From the NCBI RefSeq assembly GCF_001685355.1, contig NZ_CP016438.1, positions 8,928,001-8,992,000 on the forward strand: a DNA stretch of 64,000 nt, given 5' to 3'. Source of the stretch: Streptomyces lincolnensis (GTDB lineage: Bacteria; Actinomycetota; Actinomycetes; Streptomycetales; Streptomycetaceae). Position numbers and translations under genes: made by a program. Positions 1-8,619 of the stretch are shown here, piece after piece. The notes under the pieces were generated by a model. It searched no databases. It saw only the letters and a program-made list of their open reading frames with translations, and had not been told where the DNA came from. Position 1 is the stretch's first letter; each line of letters starts with the position of its first letter.

Positions 1-2
1 TC

Positions 3-185
3 GACGAAGCCCGGCCCCAGCCGCTCCGCACCGGCCTCACGGTGATCGACACCGGCTGGATCCCGGGCCTGCCGGCCCTGCCCGGCGGCGGTCTGCTGGG
101 GCTTGGCGGCACGCTTCCCGCTCTCCTCGACGGCCTGCCGACACTCGGCGGGGACGTGGCCGTGGCCGGCCGCAGCTCCTCCTGA
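3..185 (+). CDS. C-terminal end of an unidentified protein (5' end outside window)
   Basis: An open frame enters from the left edge and stops at TGA 183-185, giving about 60 residues. The tail is rich in Gly, Leu and Pro (for example GLPALPGGGLLGLGG) and ends AGRSSS. No family is recognisable from this fragment. Codon third positions are strongly G/C and a strong hairpin lies 26 bp after the stop, which together support a real gene end. It converges on the M15-like gene. Confidence 0.5.
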   Translation, partial: DEARPQPLRTGLTVIDTGWIPGLPALPGGGLLGLGGTLPALLDGLPTLGGDVAVAGRSSS

Positions 186-210
186 GACACGAGGCGGGCG
201 ATCCCGAAGT

Positions 211-245
211 TCCGGGGCACCGGTGCTCAACACCGGTGCCCCGGA
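211..245. terminator. Strong hairpin between convergent genes
   Basis: Perfect 15-bp inverted repeat (TCCGGGGCACCGGTG at 211-225, complement at 231-245) with a 5-nt loop, lacking a T-tract, as is usual for Streptomyces terminators. It can serve both the gene ending at 185 and the minus-strand gene ending at 390. The remaining bases from 246 to 389 show nothing I recognise. Confidence 0.75.
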
Positions 246-389
246 CACCCGGCAGCGCATGGAAGCCTCCCCCGTCCAACAGGGAGAAGGGGCGCCCTGC
301 GTTCCACGAGCACGGGCACATGGCTGCCGAACGGGCACGGCTTCAAGGCACGCGCAGGCCGTGGCGACCTCGGCCTCGCAGACACTCCT

Positions 390-1082
390 TCAGCTGTTCT
401 GGGCGCGCTCAAGGCGGCGTGCCTTGACGCGTCTGGAGGGGTGGGCCGGGTCTCGGACCGCCCCCGCTCCGCGGGTCCGCCCGACGCCGGGCAGAGGGGA
501 GAGCCGCTCGGCGACGCCGGCGAGGGTATCGCTGTCCGGTCCGGGGGCGATGTGGAAGTGCGACCGCTTGACCGGATCGAGGTCGCCACCCCATACGACC
601 GTGCCTTCGCAGTCCAGGAGGATGTCCCGCACGATCCGTTCGTGGTGGGGCCAGAGCCCCTCGGAGCCGCCGAGGGGGTAGGCGGTGGGGTGCAGGCACA
701 GTGCGGTGCCGGAGAGGTAGGTCGACTCGAACTCCGCGGCGACCGTCCGGCTGGTGGTGTGGCCGCTGATGCCACCGCCCTGGCCGGTGTCGAGTGGTGC
801 GATCTCGTAGTGCCAGCGTCGCGCGATGTGCAGGAGCACGGTTGCCACCGGGCCGTCACGCAAGTCCACGGAGGCTCTCGAGCCCTCCACCAGGTGGGTG
901 CTGACGGCGTCGGGGGTGATGGGCCAGCCGTTCACGGATCTGTCCCGGGTCCACTCGGCGCTCTTCCCGTTCGATACGGCGCCCGGGGCGGCGGCAGCCG
1001 GGCCGGCGTGGGTGATCCAGGCGGCCACGGCGGTGGCGGCCCCGGCGGCGAGGACGCCCCGGCGCGTGATGGTGCGGCTCAC
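390..1082 (-). CDS. Secreted M15-peptidase-like protein with lost metal ligands
   Basis: 230 residues. The N-terminus has a twin-arginine signal (TRRGVLAAGAA, residues 7-17) followed by an AAAA cleavage region. The rest resembles the M15 D-Ala-D-Ala carboxypeptidase fold: SGTALCLHPTAYPLGG (about 124-139), a helix with IVRDILLDCEG, then VVWGGDLDP and SHFHI (164-168). In active members the first block is usually H-x-S-G-T-A-x-D. Here Tyr122 and Cys129 sit where the zinc His and Asp are expected, while the final His motif is kept. It may bind rather than cut peptidoglycan. The GTG start at 1082 lies one base after the stop of the upstream gene and has a GGAAGGGGA ribosome site, so the two are translationally coupled. 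The family assignment is by motif order only. Confidence 0.65.
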   Translation of the reverse strand: MSRTITRRGVLAAGAATAVAAWITHAGPAAAAPGAVSNGKSAEWTRDRSVNGWPITPDAVSTHLVEGSRASVDLRDGPVATVLLHIARRWHYEIAPLDTGQGGGISGHTTSRTVAAEFESTYLSGTALCLHPTAYPLGGSEGLWPHHERIVRDILLDCEGTVVWGGDLDPVKRSHFHIAPGPDSDTLAGVAERLSPLPGVGRTRGAGAVRDPAHPSRRVKARRLERAQNS

Positions 1083-1083
1083 G

Positions 1084-3516
1084 CTATTCCCCTTCCATAC
1101 GTCGGGTGATGACGGTGTGCAGTCCATCGACGAACGAGGCGAGCTGCTCCGAGGGAATCCTGTCCGGCCGCTGGTCCTCGTCGTCGGGCAGGAAGAACTT
1201 CTTGCCCCAGTCGAACGCGGAGAAGAGGTCGAAATCCAGCAGGACGTTCCGCACGGTCTCCCGGAACGTGCTGGGGCTGCCGCCGAACCGGTTCTCGTAG
1301 AAGTGGGTGAACCGCTTCGCCGAGCGGTTCGCTCCGTCCCAGAAGTGGTACGTGAACAGCGCGTCGGACAGCAGCCTGTCGTCCCCGCCGCCGGACTCGC
1401 CGTCCAGGCCGTGCAGATAGTGGGAGATGTTGTAGGCGTCGACGTCGGCGATGAGGTTGTCACTGCTGAACCGGGATTCCACCGTGGCGGATCCGACGAC
1501 CTGGACGCAGAAGTCCTCGCCGGACATCGAGCGGTGGTTCTCACGCCACTGCGTGTAGGCGTTGAGGATGTCCCCCGCCCATCCGCAGGCCTCTCCCACA
1601 GTCACGTCGGTGCCGCTTCCGGGGTAGGCGAAGTGGCCCTCGGCGGCGGCGCCGAAGTGCGCGAGGGTGATGCGGTGGTTCGCCCGCGGATCATCGTATT
1701 TGAGCCTGTCGCCGGGCTCGATGCCCGCGGCCGCGCAGGCATCCAGGACCTCCTGCCAGATGGCGCCGAGGATGGCCGACCATTTCCAGTCGTGGTAATT
1801 GGGTTCGGCCCAGCGCAGGAAGGCGAGAGTGTTGTCGATCACTGACTGCCGGGGAGGTCCGTCGCCCATGGTGGAGATGACACCCTCGACGCGCTTCACG
1901 AAGTCGATGTAATTCCGCAGGCTCAGGTCGCCATTGTCCGTGGCGTCGAGGCGCCACACGCCGTCGTCGCTGTTCTTCCGATGGATGTTGTGGTCCAGGC
2001 CGTAGCCGGCCTGGAACTGGTACTCGCGGATCTGGTTGAACGACCAGTTGTGCGGCATCGGGTAGCCGAGGTTCCCGGAGTAGCCCCAGGACATGCCCGA
2101 GACGAACGACCAGCGGGCGCCGGCCTCGCGGGAGACCCGTTCGCATACGTTGCGCGTGCCGTACACGCCGAAGATGTAGCGGGCGCCGCTCTTCTCGAGT
2201 GCGGTGCGGACACCGTGGAAGTAGGGCACGACGTTCGAGGTGATGTGGTGGTCCTGGGCGTCGTAGTCCACGGCGAAGTAGATGCAGGATCCGTGCGGGA
2301 TGCCGTGCTCCCTGGCCTTGGCGTCGGCCTTGAGGCCCTGGTCGTACCCCTTCTCGTAGGTGAAGTTGAACAGCTGGGTGCCGTTGTACTGGAACAGCGG
2401 GAAGAGCCCGAGACCGCCGTCGATGATGTCCCGCGCCTCGCCGGGCTTGAGCGCCTTGCCGAGGTAGTGCTCGTCTTCGGGGTCGAGGTGCTCGTCCAAG
2501 TACCGGCCGATGAGCCTGTAGGGATTGCTCGGGTTGTTCTTGAGGGCCTGGGCGCGTTCTTTGCTCGTGTACGCGGCGGTGTCACAGCCTTCGGCGGCGC
2601 GGCTGGTGTCACCGCAGGAGACGAGCAACTGGGCCCAGGTCTGGAAGTTGTAGTTCTCGCCGCCGGTGGGGAGCTGGGAGAACGCCTGAAAGGTGCGCAC
2701 CCAGGGCTCGGTGACGGCCCAGAGGTCCTCGTCGAGCACATTCTCGGGGTGGAAGTGGACGGCGCTGCCGTTGCTGTCCCAGGTGGGGGAGTTGAACCAG
2801 CAGGCGGCACGGAACAGCAGCTCCAGTTCGGCGGTCAGGGTGTTGCCGGTGCCCTTGGTCTTCAGGGCCTGCTGCGTACCGTCGCCGAAATAGCCGTTGA
2901 TGGTGGCCTTGTCCAGACCGAGTTCGTACTGGACGGCCAGCATCAGCCCCTGCTGCACGTCGCGCGAGTAGACGCCGTCGGTCGGCACCAGGTTCATGGC
3001 GGGGATGCGGACAAGCTGGACGTAGCGCTGGTTGAGGTGCTGCTGGATGCGCTTGGTGGTGCCGTCGCCGCCGGGCACGGTACGGAACTGGTCCATGCGC
3101 AGCAGCGAACGGGTGATGCGGGCCCACATGTCGGCGTCGATGGGCGCGCGGGGGAGGAGACCGATGTCGAAGTAGAGCTCAGCGAGGGAGTCCTGGGCCG
3201 TCGAGTCCCATACGGCGGGATGCTCCGAGCCGTAGTAGCCCTTGCACCACAGCGCGGCGTTGTAGATGCGGATGATGTTCGCGTTGGTCTCCCGGTCGGG
3301 GAGCCGGAAGCGCTTCTTCACCGCTTCGACGGTTCCCGGCCCGAAGTTCTTGACGGTCGGGGAAATCCCCAGTTCGTGCTGGAGTGCCTGGGTGAGGCAG
3401 TCCACCGTCGCCCAGCCCGTACTGCCGTTCGGCGGGCACGGTTCGTACCCGGGCGCGTTCGCGTAGGTCGCGTTGAGCCACTGCTGAGCAGCCAGGATAT
3501 TCGGGTCCTTCGACAT
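1084..3516 (-). CDS. DUF1906 (Rv2525c-like) glycoside-hydrolase-like protein with peptidoglycan-binding repeats
   Basis: About 810 residues. Two peptidoglycan-binding-like modules occupy the first third (AAQQWLNATY near the start; a second with IQQHLNQRY near residue 160). A DUF1906 domain follows at about 335-540, with YRLIGRYLDEH, GLGLFPLFQY, CIYFAVDYDA and YIFGVYG, the TIM-barrel type seen in Rv2525c. The last 270 residues are unassigned. I see no signal peptide or membrane helix, which is odd for a wall-directed protein. The ATG at 3516 is preferred because GGAGG lies 6 nt upstream, whereas the ATG at 3522 abuts it. It is followed directly by the M15-like gene, so both probably act on cell wall or a phage/spore structure. 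Confidence 0.8.
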   Translation of the reverse strand: MSKDPNILAAQQWLNATYANAPGYEPCPPNGSTGWATVDCLTQALQHELGISPTVKNFGPGTVEAVKKRFRLPDRETNANIIRIYNAALWCKGYYGSEHPAVWDSTAQDSLAELYFDIGLLPRAPIDADMWARITRSLLRMDQFRTVPGGDGTTKRIQQHLNQRYVQLVRIPAMNLVPTDGVYSRDVQQGLMLAVQYELGLDKATINGYFGDGTQQALKTKGTGNTLTAELELLFRAACWFNSPTWDSNGSAVHFHPENVLDEDLWAVTEPWVRTFQAFSQLPTGGENYNFQTWAQLLVSCGDTSRAAEGCDTAAYTSKERAQALKNNPSNPYRLIGRYLDEHLDPEDEHYLGKALKPGEARDIIDGGLGLFPLFQYNGTQLFNFTYEKGYDQGLKADAKAREHGIPHGSCIYFAVDYDAQDHHITSNVVPYFHGVRTALEKSGARYIFGVYGTRNVCERVSREAGARWSFVSGMSWGYSGNLGYPMPHNWSFNQIREYQFQAGYGLDHNIHRKNSDDGVWRLDATDNGDLSLRNYIDFVKRVEGVISTMGDGPPRQSVIDNTLAFLRWAEPNYHDWKWSAILGAIWQEVLDACAAAGIEPGDRLKYDDPRANHRITLAHFGAAAEGHFAYPGSGTDVTVGEACGWAGDILNAYTQWRENHRSMSGEDFCVQVVGSATVESRFSSDNLIADVDAYNISHYLHGLDGESGGGDDRLLSDALFTYHFWDGANRSAKRFTHFYENRFGGSPSTFRETVRNVLLDFDLFSAFDWGKKFFLPDDEDQRPDRIPSEQLASFVDGLHTVITRRMEGE

Positions 3517-3543
3517 GCACATCCTCCACGGTTCAGGTCGTCT

Positions 3544-3566
3544 GCGCAGCGCGTGACGCGCTGCGC
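3544..3566. promoter_or_regulatory. 23-bp palindrome just upstream of the DUF1906 gene
   Basis: GCGCAGCGCGT and its exact complement flank a single G. It lies 28 bp upstream of the ATG at 3516 and downstream of the gene ending at 3686. It could be a terminator hairpin for the latter or an operator/5'-UTR stem for the former. Sequence alone does not decide. Confidence 0.45.
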
Positions 3567-3685
3567 GCCGGGCGGAGCGGGGGAGTCGCAGGGTGGCCGG
3601 CGGGCGGGAGCGGGAATCGATGGGGCTCGCGTTCCATGGCCGCGCTGAAGAGGCTCACTCTCGCTCCGCTCGGAGTCCCGACTCG

Positions 3686-4144
3686 TCAGAGCCGGCTGCA
3701 CTCGTCGGAGCCCATGGCGGTGACCGGCTTGTAGTACCACGTGAGCGCGTTGCGCGTCTGCGGGCCGTAGCCGCCGTCCACCGAGATGCGTTCCCTGGCC
3801 TGGGCTCGCTTGAGCGCGTCACGTGTCCGCGGCCCGAAGTCCCCGTCCACGTCCAGCGATTCGCCGTAGCACTCGTTGAGAGTCAGTTGCAGCGCCCTGA
3901 CACCAGCGCCGGAGGACCCCTCCTGCATCGAGCAGCTGAGACTCAGGTAGGTGCCGTCGCTCCAGGCCGGGATGCGTGCCTCCCCGCGCCACTCGACGAA
4001 GCTCTTGGCGCTGGTGTAGGCCGCGTTGCAGCCGCTCGCGGCCGCGGCCGGCCCGGCGGTGCCGACCACGGCGGCGCCGGACAGCAGGGTCACGCCTACG
4101 GCGAGAGCCGTCGCTCTGGTGCGGAAGGCGCGGTTGATCTCCAT
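3686..4144 (-). CDS. Secreted peptidoglycan-binding domain protein
   Basis: 152 residues. A basic start (MEINRAFRTRA) and hydrophobic core (TALAVGVTLLSGAAVVG) ending in AGPAAAASG form a Sec signal peptide of about 36 residues. The mature part has a PG_binding_1 module: VRALQLTLNECYG, then VDGDFGPRTRDALKRAQ, then VDGGYGPQTRNAL. Four cysteines (CNAAY, SCS, ECYG, DEC) may form disulfides. No catalytic domain is present, so it probably only binds wall. The ATG at 4144 is chosen because the upstream in-frame extension lacks a ribosome site and would bury the signal. It stands alone between two hairpins or palindromes. Confidence 0.75.
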   Translation of the reverse strand: MEINRAFRTRATALAVGVTLLSGAAVVGTAGPAAAASGCNAAYTSAKSFVEWRGEARIPAWSDGTYLSLSCSMQEGSSGAGVRALQLTLNECYGESLDVDGDFGPRTRDALKRAQARERISVDGGYGPQTRNALTWYYKPVTAMGSDECSRL

Positions 4145-4312
4145 GAAGTCTCGTCCCGTCGTGTCACGTCGCCTGGTGGCGGCGGCAGTTGTGGGAGAGA
4201 TCCTCATACGTGAACGAGGCGTGAGGAACCTGAAAGGTTCGAGGGTGGCTGAAGCCTGTCCCGCAACCACGGGCCATCCCCTCAACGACGGCTCGCTCCG
4301 CGCTCCCGGGGG

Positions 4313-4592
4313 TCAGCCGAAGATGAGCGCAACGTCCTTGTCCACGCAGAACCGCAGGGTCGAGAATCGCTTCCAGTCGGGGCAACATGGCCGCGCATTG
4401 AGCGGATGCGAGGTCGGGGCCATCGTCGTCCGGATGGTCGAGCAGGGGTGCCAGCGTGGTGGAGAGGCTGCACCACTGGCGCTCTCCGCCGAAGCCGTCC
4501 ATGTCGGTGAGGGTGACCCCCTCGGCCTGGGCCAACCACTTCCTGAACATGCTGAAGCCGGTGTAGGACCAGGAGGTGTCCGGGCTCGCCAC
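4313..4592 (-). pseudogene. Small Streptomyces hypothetical gene broken by an internal deletion and frameshift
   Basis: The first frame starts at GTG 4592 and encodes SPDTSWSYTGFSMFRKWL, DMDGFGG and CAAMLPRLEAI, a pattern I recall from small cytosolic proteins of Streptomyces. Right after LEAI the meaning jumps to another frame, which reads LRFCVDKDVALIFG and stops at 4313. That is the usual C-terminus of the family. The original frame runs on as junk to 4164. The helix normally lying between LEAI and LRFCV is missing, so a short deletion that shifted the frame is the simplest reading. No function is known. Confidence 0.6.
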
Positions 4593-4749
4593 GTCGTCGT
4601 CGGGAAGGATGTCGGCAACTGAAATGATCTCCGGAAGGCCGGCATGATCACGGCGGCGGAGCCGGCTGTCAGGGCATCGGACTCGTCATCCCGCACCGCC
4701 GCACCAAGGGCAAGGGCACGAGGGAAGCCGCACCAGCATTCCGTACGTG

Positions 4750-4781
4750 GCGGTGGGCGTCGTCAGTACGACGCCCACCGC
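4750..4781. terminator. Terminator hairpin after the DUF1996 gene
   Basis: Perfect 14-bp stem GCGGTGGGCGTCGT and its complement around a CAGT loop, 12 bp beyond the stop of the minus-strand gene ending at 4794. The other bases of 4593-4793 show nothing else. Confidence 0.8.
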
Positions 4782-4793
4782 TCGGTACCGGAC

Positions 4794-6248
4794 TCAGCTG
4801 CACTTACGTCCGGTGTTGATGCACTGGACAGCCTTGTTCATCAGCTTCGCGTCGAAGACGTTGATGAAGTCACCGTGGTCGGTGACCGGCTTGTGCTGCT
4901 GTTCGGGGAAGCTGTCCAACGAGAAGAACGGACGAGTCTTGCCGTTGTCCTTGATGCTGGGCGCGTCCACGTCGTACACCACACGCTGCACCAACTGCGG
5001 AACGGCCTTGAAGCCGGTCGGGCAGTTGCCGGCCGCGTCGGCGAAGGCCACGTGCGTACGGTGGTTGGCGCTGTCGATGTTCCTGCCGTCCCAGCAGCTC
5101 TGGAACTTGAAGGTGCGCACCACGTCCCTGCCGGACGGGCAGAGGGGGTACTTGTCCTTCAACTGCACCTTGTTCTCGAAGCCGGTGCAGCTCCAGGAGG
5201 CGTTGGCGTTGGCCGTGCCGTTGACGAACGCCTTGGCGTCACCGGTGATGATGCGCAGGAACCGGGGCATCGCCACCACCTTGCCGCGGGGGCTGCCCAC
5301 GAAGTTCAAGGTGGCCTGCTTGGCCGTCAGAATCCGGCCCGTGTTGCCCTCGGCGCCGCCGCCCTGCTTGTCGGCGTCGAACTCCTTGGTGCCGTCCTGC
5401 AGGCGCACCACCGGCCAGTAGTAGGTCGACTTGTCGCCCTTGTTCTGGCAGCTGGTCCCGGCCTTGGCGAAGTCCTGGTCGCTCGAGAAGGCGTCGTTGT
5501 CCTGGTTGCCGACGTAATCGTGCACGTGGTGTGCGCCGTTGGTGACGCCGGGCGCGACGATGACGTTGTCGCTGTTGTACAGCTTGTTGGCGTTCACCCC
5601 GCACTTGGTGACGAAGACACCCTTCGAAGCCTTGGCCGACCTGGCCGGCGTGCGCACATTGGGCTTCACCTTGGTGATGTCCACGAAGTCGGCGGCGACG
5701 GGGCCGTTGCCGGTCGCACCGGCATTGGTGTTGTTGCCCCCCTGGTTGTTGTTGCCGCCCTGACCGGGGTTGGCCTGGTTGCCGGTGGCGCGCAGCGTGC
5801 AGGCCGCCAGCGCGTCAAGGCCCTGCGGTTTGGCCGCCACCCGGCCTATGGCGGTGGCGATCCGGTCGATCGTCGCCTTCCGCTTGTCCTTCAGCGGACC
5901 CACGATCGCGTTCTGGGCGAAGTTGGGGTCCTGCTGAATCGCCTTCTGGGAGGTGGAAAGGCGCTGGTATGCCTCGGATATCTGCTTGTCGAGGAGTGCC
6001 AGTTCCTTGTCGACCTGGGCCTTCGCCTGAGCGGGCACTGATGTCAACTGCTGGCCGACGTCGGGGCAGTCGAGGGTGGAGGCTCCAGCCGCGAATACCT
6101 GGTTCTGGGCCGAGCCCTTCGCGCTGGTTTCGTCGGCCGAGGCGTAGATGTTGACCGCCACCAGCCCGCCGGCCCCCACGGCCAGTGCGGCCGCCGCGCC
6201 TACCGCCCGGCGGGCAGTCTTCGATCTTTTTCGCGTGTTGCGTCTCAT
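4794..6248 (-). CDS. Secreted DUF1996 domain protein
   Basis: 484 residues. A very basic start ([14 protein letters not shown]) precedes a membrane-spanning signal ([22 protein letters not shown]). Residues about 50-150 form a charged helical stalk, and a Gly/Asn-rich linker ([17 protein letters not shown]) leads to the DUF1996 domain. That domain shows [50 protein letters not shown] and [15 protein letters not shown]1996 is found in secreted fungal and actinobacterial proteins and its role is unknown. The ATG at 6248 has GAGAGG 4 nt upstream and is preferred over the ATG at 6266, where GGAG abuts the codon. It is monocistronic, with a strong terminator. Confidence 0.8.
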   Translation of the reverse strand: MRRNTRKRSKTARRAVGAAAALAVGAGGLVAVNIYASADETSAKGSAQNQVFAAGASTLDCPDVGQQLTSVPAQAKAQVDKELALLDKQISEAYQRLSTSQKAIQQDPNFAQNAIVGPLKDKRKATIDRIATAIGRVAAKPQGLDALAACTLRATGNQANPGQGGNNNQGGNNTNAGATGNGPVAADFVDITKVKPNVRTPARSAKASKGVFVTKCGVNANKLYNSDNVIVAPGVTNGAHHVHDYVGNQDNDAFSSDQDFAKAGTSCQNKGDKSTYYWPVVRLQDGTKEFDADKQGGGAEGNTGRILTAKQATLNFVGSPRGKVVAMPRFLRIITGDAKAFVNGTANANASWSCTGFENKVQLKDKYPLCPSGRDVVRTFKFQSCWDGRNIDSANHRTHVAFADAAGNCPTGFKAVPQLVQRVVYDVDAPSIKDNGKTRPFFSLDSFPEQQHKPVTDHGDFINVFDAKLMNKAVQCINTGRKCS

Positions 6249-6748
6249 CAGGCCTCTCAAGGACATCTCCGTAGCCGGTAGGACTTCCGGCGTGGGTGAA
6301 GTGCGCCCTCAGATACGTATGTGAGCGTCGAATATTCAGCGAATCCCCAGGTTCGTACCTTCCTCCATCCGCAAACAGCGCATGAGCGCCCAATCCGGGC
6401 TGAGACGCTTCCAGTAATGGTGGTGACCAGTTCACTGGCTGTCATCGCCACGCCCACGGCCTGAAGTTCACGACGGTCGACGGGCAGCAGGCCGCCCAGG
6501 ACGGTGGCGCCAGCGTCCAGCACTGGTCACTCCAGCCGCACCCGGCCGGGTCGGCCTCCAACACCGCCGTCAGCGTGCGTAGTGGGGAATCGAGCTTGCA
6601 GCGGGCGCTACCGGGCCCCTTGGAGACCAGTGCCTGGCGGGCCGCCCGAGGCCAAGGCCCGGCGCCAGCGGTTCGCCGACATCGTTTTGGGTCCTGGCGC
6701 GTATTCCGCGAAGACGATCATGCTTCCGTACGCCGGTGACATGTCACG
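6249..6748. other. Gene-poor stretch with decayed coding traces
   Basis: No convincing gene. On the plus strand about 6466-6600 one frame reads VDGQQAAQDGGASVQHWSLQ, which weakly recalls a ricin-type repeat (GASVQQW), but it has neither start nor domain context. The bases immediately upstream of 6249 would carry the promoter of the DUF1996 gene. Confidence 0.35.
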
Positions 6749-7036
6749 TTGGGCGACAACTCGGCCTGCGCCAGAGTGACCTTCGCCGCACCCGCAGCGG
6801 TACTGACGCAGCTCGGCCGACGCGCCGTCGCCGTACACCTCAAGGACGGGCCAGGGGGCCACGGCGAGCAGCAGACCCCCATCGGCACCGGCGACCTCCA
6901 AGTCCCCGCACTTCTTGCTGCCGGCGAGCATCTGGCCTGGCACATCGCCGAGATCGACACCACCGAACTCGACGTCTTCGACCTCCTGGAGTCCAACCGC
7001 ACCGCCATTCCGGACCTTGGCCGCACGGTCGCCTGA
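6749..7036 (+). pseudogene. 3' remnant of a sugar phosphate isomerase/epimerase (TIM barrel)
   Basis: From about residue 20 the frame reads TQLGRRAVAVHLKDGPGG, QTPIGTGDL, VPALLAAGEHLAWHIAEID and TELDVFDLLESN. This is the order at the C-terminus of xylose-isomerase-like TIM-barrel proteins: the HLKDG metal loop, the GTGxLD loop, then WHIVExD. About 190 N-terminal residues are absent and no ribosome site precedes the frame. It is a remnant rather than a working enzyme. Confidence 0.6.
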
Positions 7037-7081
7037 CCAGTGGAAGGACAGGGCCCAGCGGATGCGGTGGCCCGCCCGGTG

Positions 7082-8302
7082 CTACGGCGAGGTGGCCGGA
7101 TGCGGGGAGCGGAGTACGAGCAGGGTGATCTCGCTGGGGGCGAAGACGCGGAACGGCGGGCCCCAGAAGCCGGTGCCGCGGCTGGTGTAGAGGAGGGTGC
7201 GGGTGCCGTGGTGGCTGAGACCGGCGACGGAGGGCTGGTCGAGGCGGACCAGGTGGTGGAAGGGCCAGATCTGGCCGCCGTGGGTGTGGCCGGAGAGTTG
7301 GAGGTCGATGCCGGCGGCCGCCGCACGGTCGACGAACTTGGGCTGATGGGCCAGGAGCAGGACGGGGAGGTCGGGGTCGGCGCCGTTCAACGCTCCGGCG
7401 AGGTGGGCGCGGTGGCCTGCCAGGCCCGAGGACTCGGCGGTGACGTCGTCCACGCCGGCGACCACGAGGGTGTCGCCTCCGCGTTCGAGCAGCAGATGGC
7501 GGTTGCGCAGCGGCTCCCAGCCCAGCTCGTCCATCAGGTCGACCCAGCCCTGGGCCTCGCTGTAGTACTCGTGGTTGCCGGTGACGTAGACCCGGGCCCG
7601 GGTGGCTTGCACGGTGCCGAGTGGGGCGGCCTGGGCGCGGCGGCGTTCGGCGGTGCCGTCCGCGATGTCGCCGGTGTGGCAGACCACGTCGGCTTCCAGG
7701 GTGTTCACCGTCTCGCACACCCGCGCCGACCAGCGGGCGCGGTCGAGCGGGCCGTAGTGGGTGTCGGTGATGAGGGCGACGCGGAGGCCGTCCAACCCGG
7801 CACCCAGCCGGGGGAGTTGTACGTCGAGGCGGCGCACGCGCGGTACGCGGCGAGCTTCGGCGTACCCCCAGGTGAGCAGTACGGCGGATATGCCGAGGAC
7901 GGCCCACGTGACGATCCGGGCCCGGTCCTGACTCTCGCCGACGCCGGCCACGGTCAGGGCGAGCCGCAGGAAGACGCCGAGCAGAACGGACCAGGTGAAC
8001 AGAACCCAGGTGGTGCCCAGCAGGGTGTCACCGACGATCGCCGCCCGGTCCTGCTGGCGTCGGCCGTGGCCGCGCATCATCGCGAGCGGCATCCCGACGA
8101 GGCCGAGGACGAACAGGGCGGTGCCGACCAGTGTGACGGGCAGTGGCCAGTGCTGGCCGGCGTGCAGGAGCACCCAGCAGGGCACGGCCCACAGCAGGAC
8201 GGGGGCGATCAGGGGGAGGTAGCGCATCACGCGGTGCAGTCGGCTCTGCCGCGGAGCCGGCGCTTCGCTGTCGGCGGGTCGGGTGTCGCTGGTGTCGGTC
8301 AC
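7082..8302 (-). CDS. Membrane-anchored metallophosphoesterase
   Basis: 406 residues. The first 150 contain four hydrophobic segments (for example YLPLIAPVLLWAVPCWVLL and VLFTWSVLLGVFLRLAL). A calcineurin-like domain then carries every metal motif: LITDTHYGPLD (D-x-H), CHTGDIADG (G-D), VTGNHEYY (G-N-H-E), LLLAHQP and LSGHTHGGQIWPF. This is the YkuE/YaeI type, which acts on phosphoester or lipid substrates at the membrane; the actual substrate is unknown. The GTG at 8302 is used because GAGGG lies about 6 nt upstream. It is divergent from the ABC exporter operon. Confidence 0.9.
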   Translation of the reverse strand: MTDTSDTRPADSEAPAPRQSRLHRVMRYLPLIAPVLLWAVPCWVLLHAGQHWPLPVTLVGTALFVLGLVGMPLAMMRGHGRRQQDRAAIVGDTLLGTTWVLFTWSVLLGVFLRLALTVAGVGESQDRARIVTWAVLGISAVLLTWGYAEARRVPRVRRLDVQLPRLGAGLDGLRVALITDTHYGPLDRARWSARVCETVNTLEADVVCHTGDIADGTAERRRAQAAPLGTVQATRARVYVTGNHEYYSEAQGWVDLMDELGWEPLRNRHLLLERGGDTLVVAGVDDVTAESSGLAGHRAHLAGALNGADPDLPVLLLAHQPKFVDRAAAAGIDLQLSGHTHGGQIWPFHHLVRLDQPSVAGLSHHGTRTLLYTSRGTGFWGPPFRVFAPSEITLLVLRSPHPATSP

Positions 8303-8619
8303 GCTCGCCCTCTCTGACCAGGCTGCCGTCTCACGCACTGTATCCGGTCGTCCCCGGGCCGGCCGGACGGGAGTTCATAGGTGCGGCTCCGCGGGGCGAA
8401 GGGTTCTCCGCGGGCGGGCAGAGGAGAGTTCCGACGCGGGGGAGCGGCGCCCTCCGTCTCTCGTGTACCCCTCACGGGAACCTCCCGTGGTACCGCGGTA
8501 CCACGCTCTTCGTCCGGGTTCGAACCCCGGTACCACCGGATCGGCCTTGCTCCGCGCCTAGCGTTTTCGGCGAGGCCACCAGGCCCTTCTGTGGTCGTAA
8601 GCCGGGAGAGGGAACACAC
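8303..8619. promoter_or_regulatory. Divergent promoter region with stacked palindromes
   Basis: The region separates the phosphoesterase from the ABC exporter operon. It holds a perfect 20-bp palindrome (8486-8505, CGTGGTACCGCGGTACCACG). A second structure follows at 8514-8530, a 5-bp stem CCGGG/CCCGG closing the 7-nt loop TTCGAAC, and then TACCACC. GGTACCAC occurs repeatedly. This probably includes an operator for a regulator of the exporter. Confidence 0.55.

Noticed and set aside
6466..6600. A ricin-type lectin domain
   Set aside because: Only one weak repeat-like phrase; no start, signal or further repeats.
8514..8540. A tRNA gene
   Set aside because: Only the T-arm and 3' acceptor-like strand fit; no D arm, anticodon arm or matching 5' acceptor strand lies upstream.
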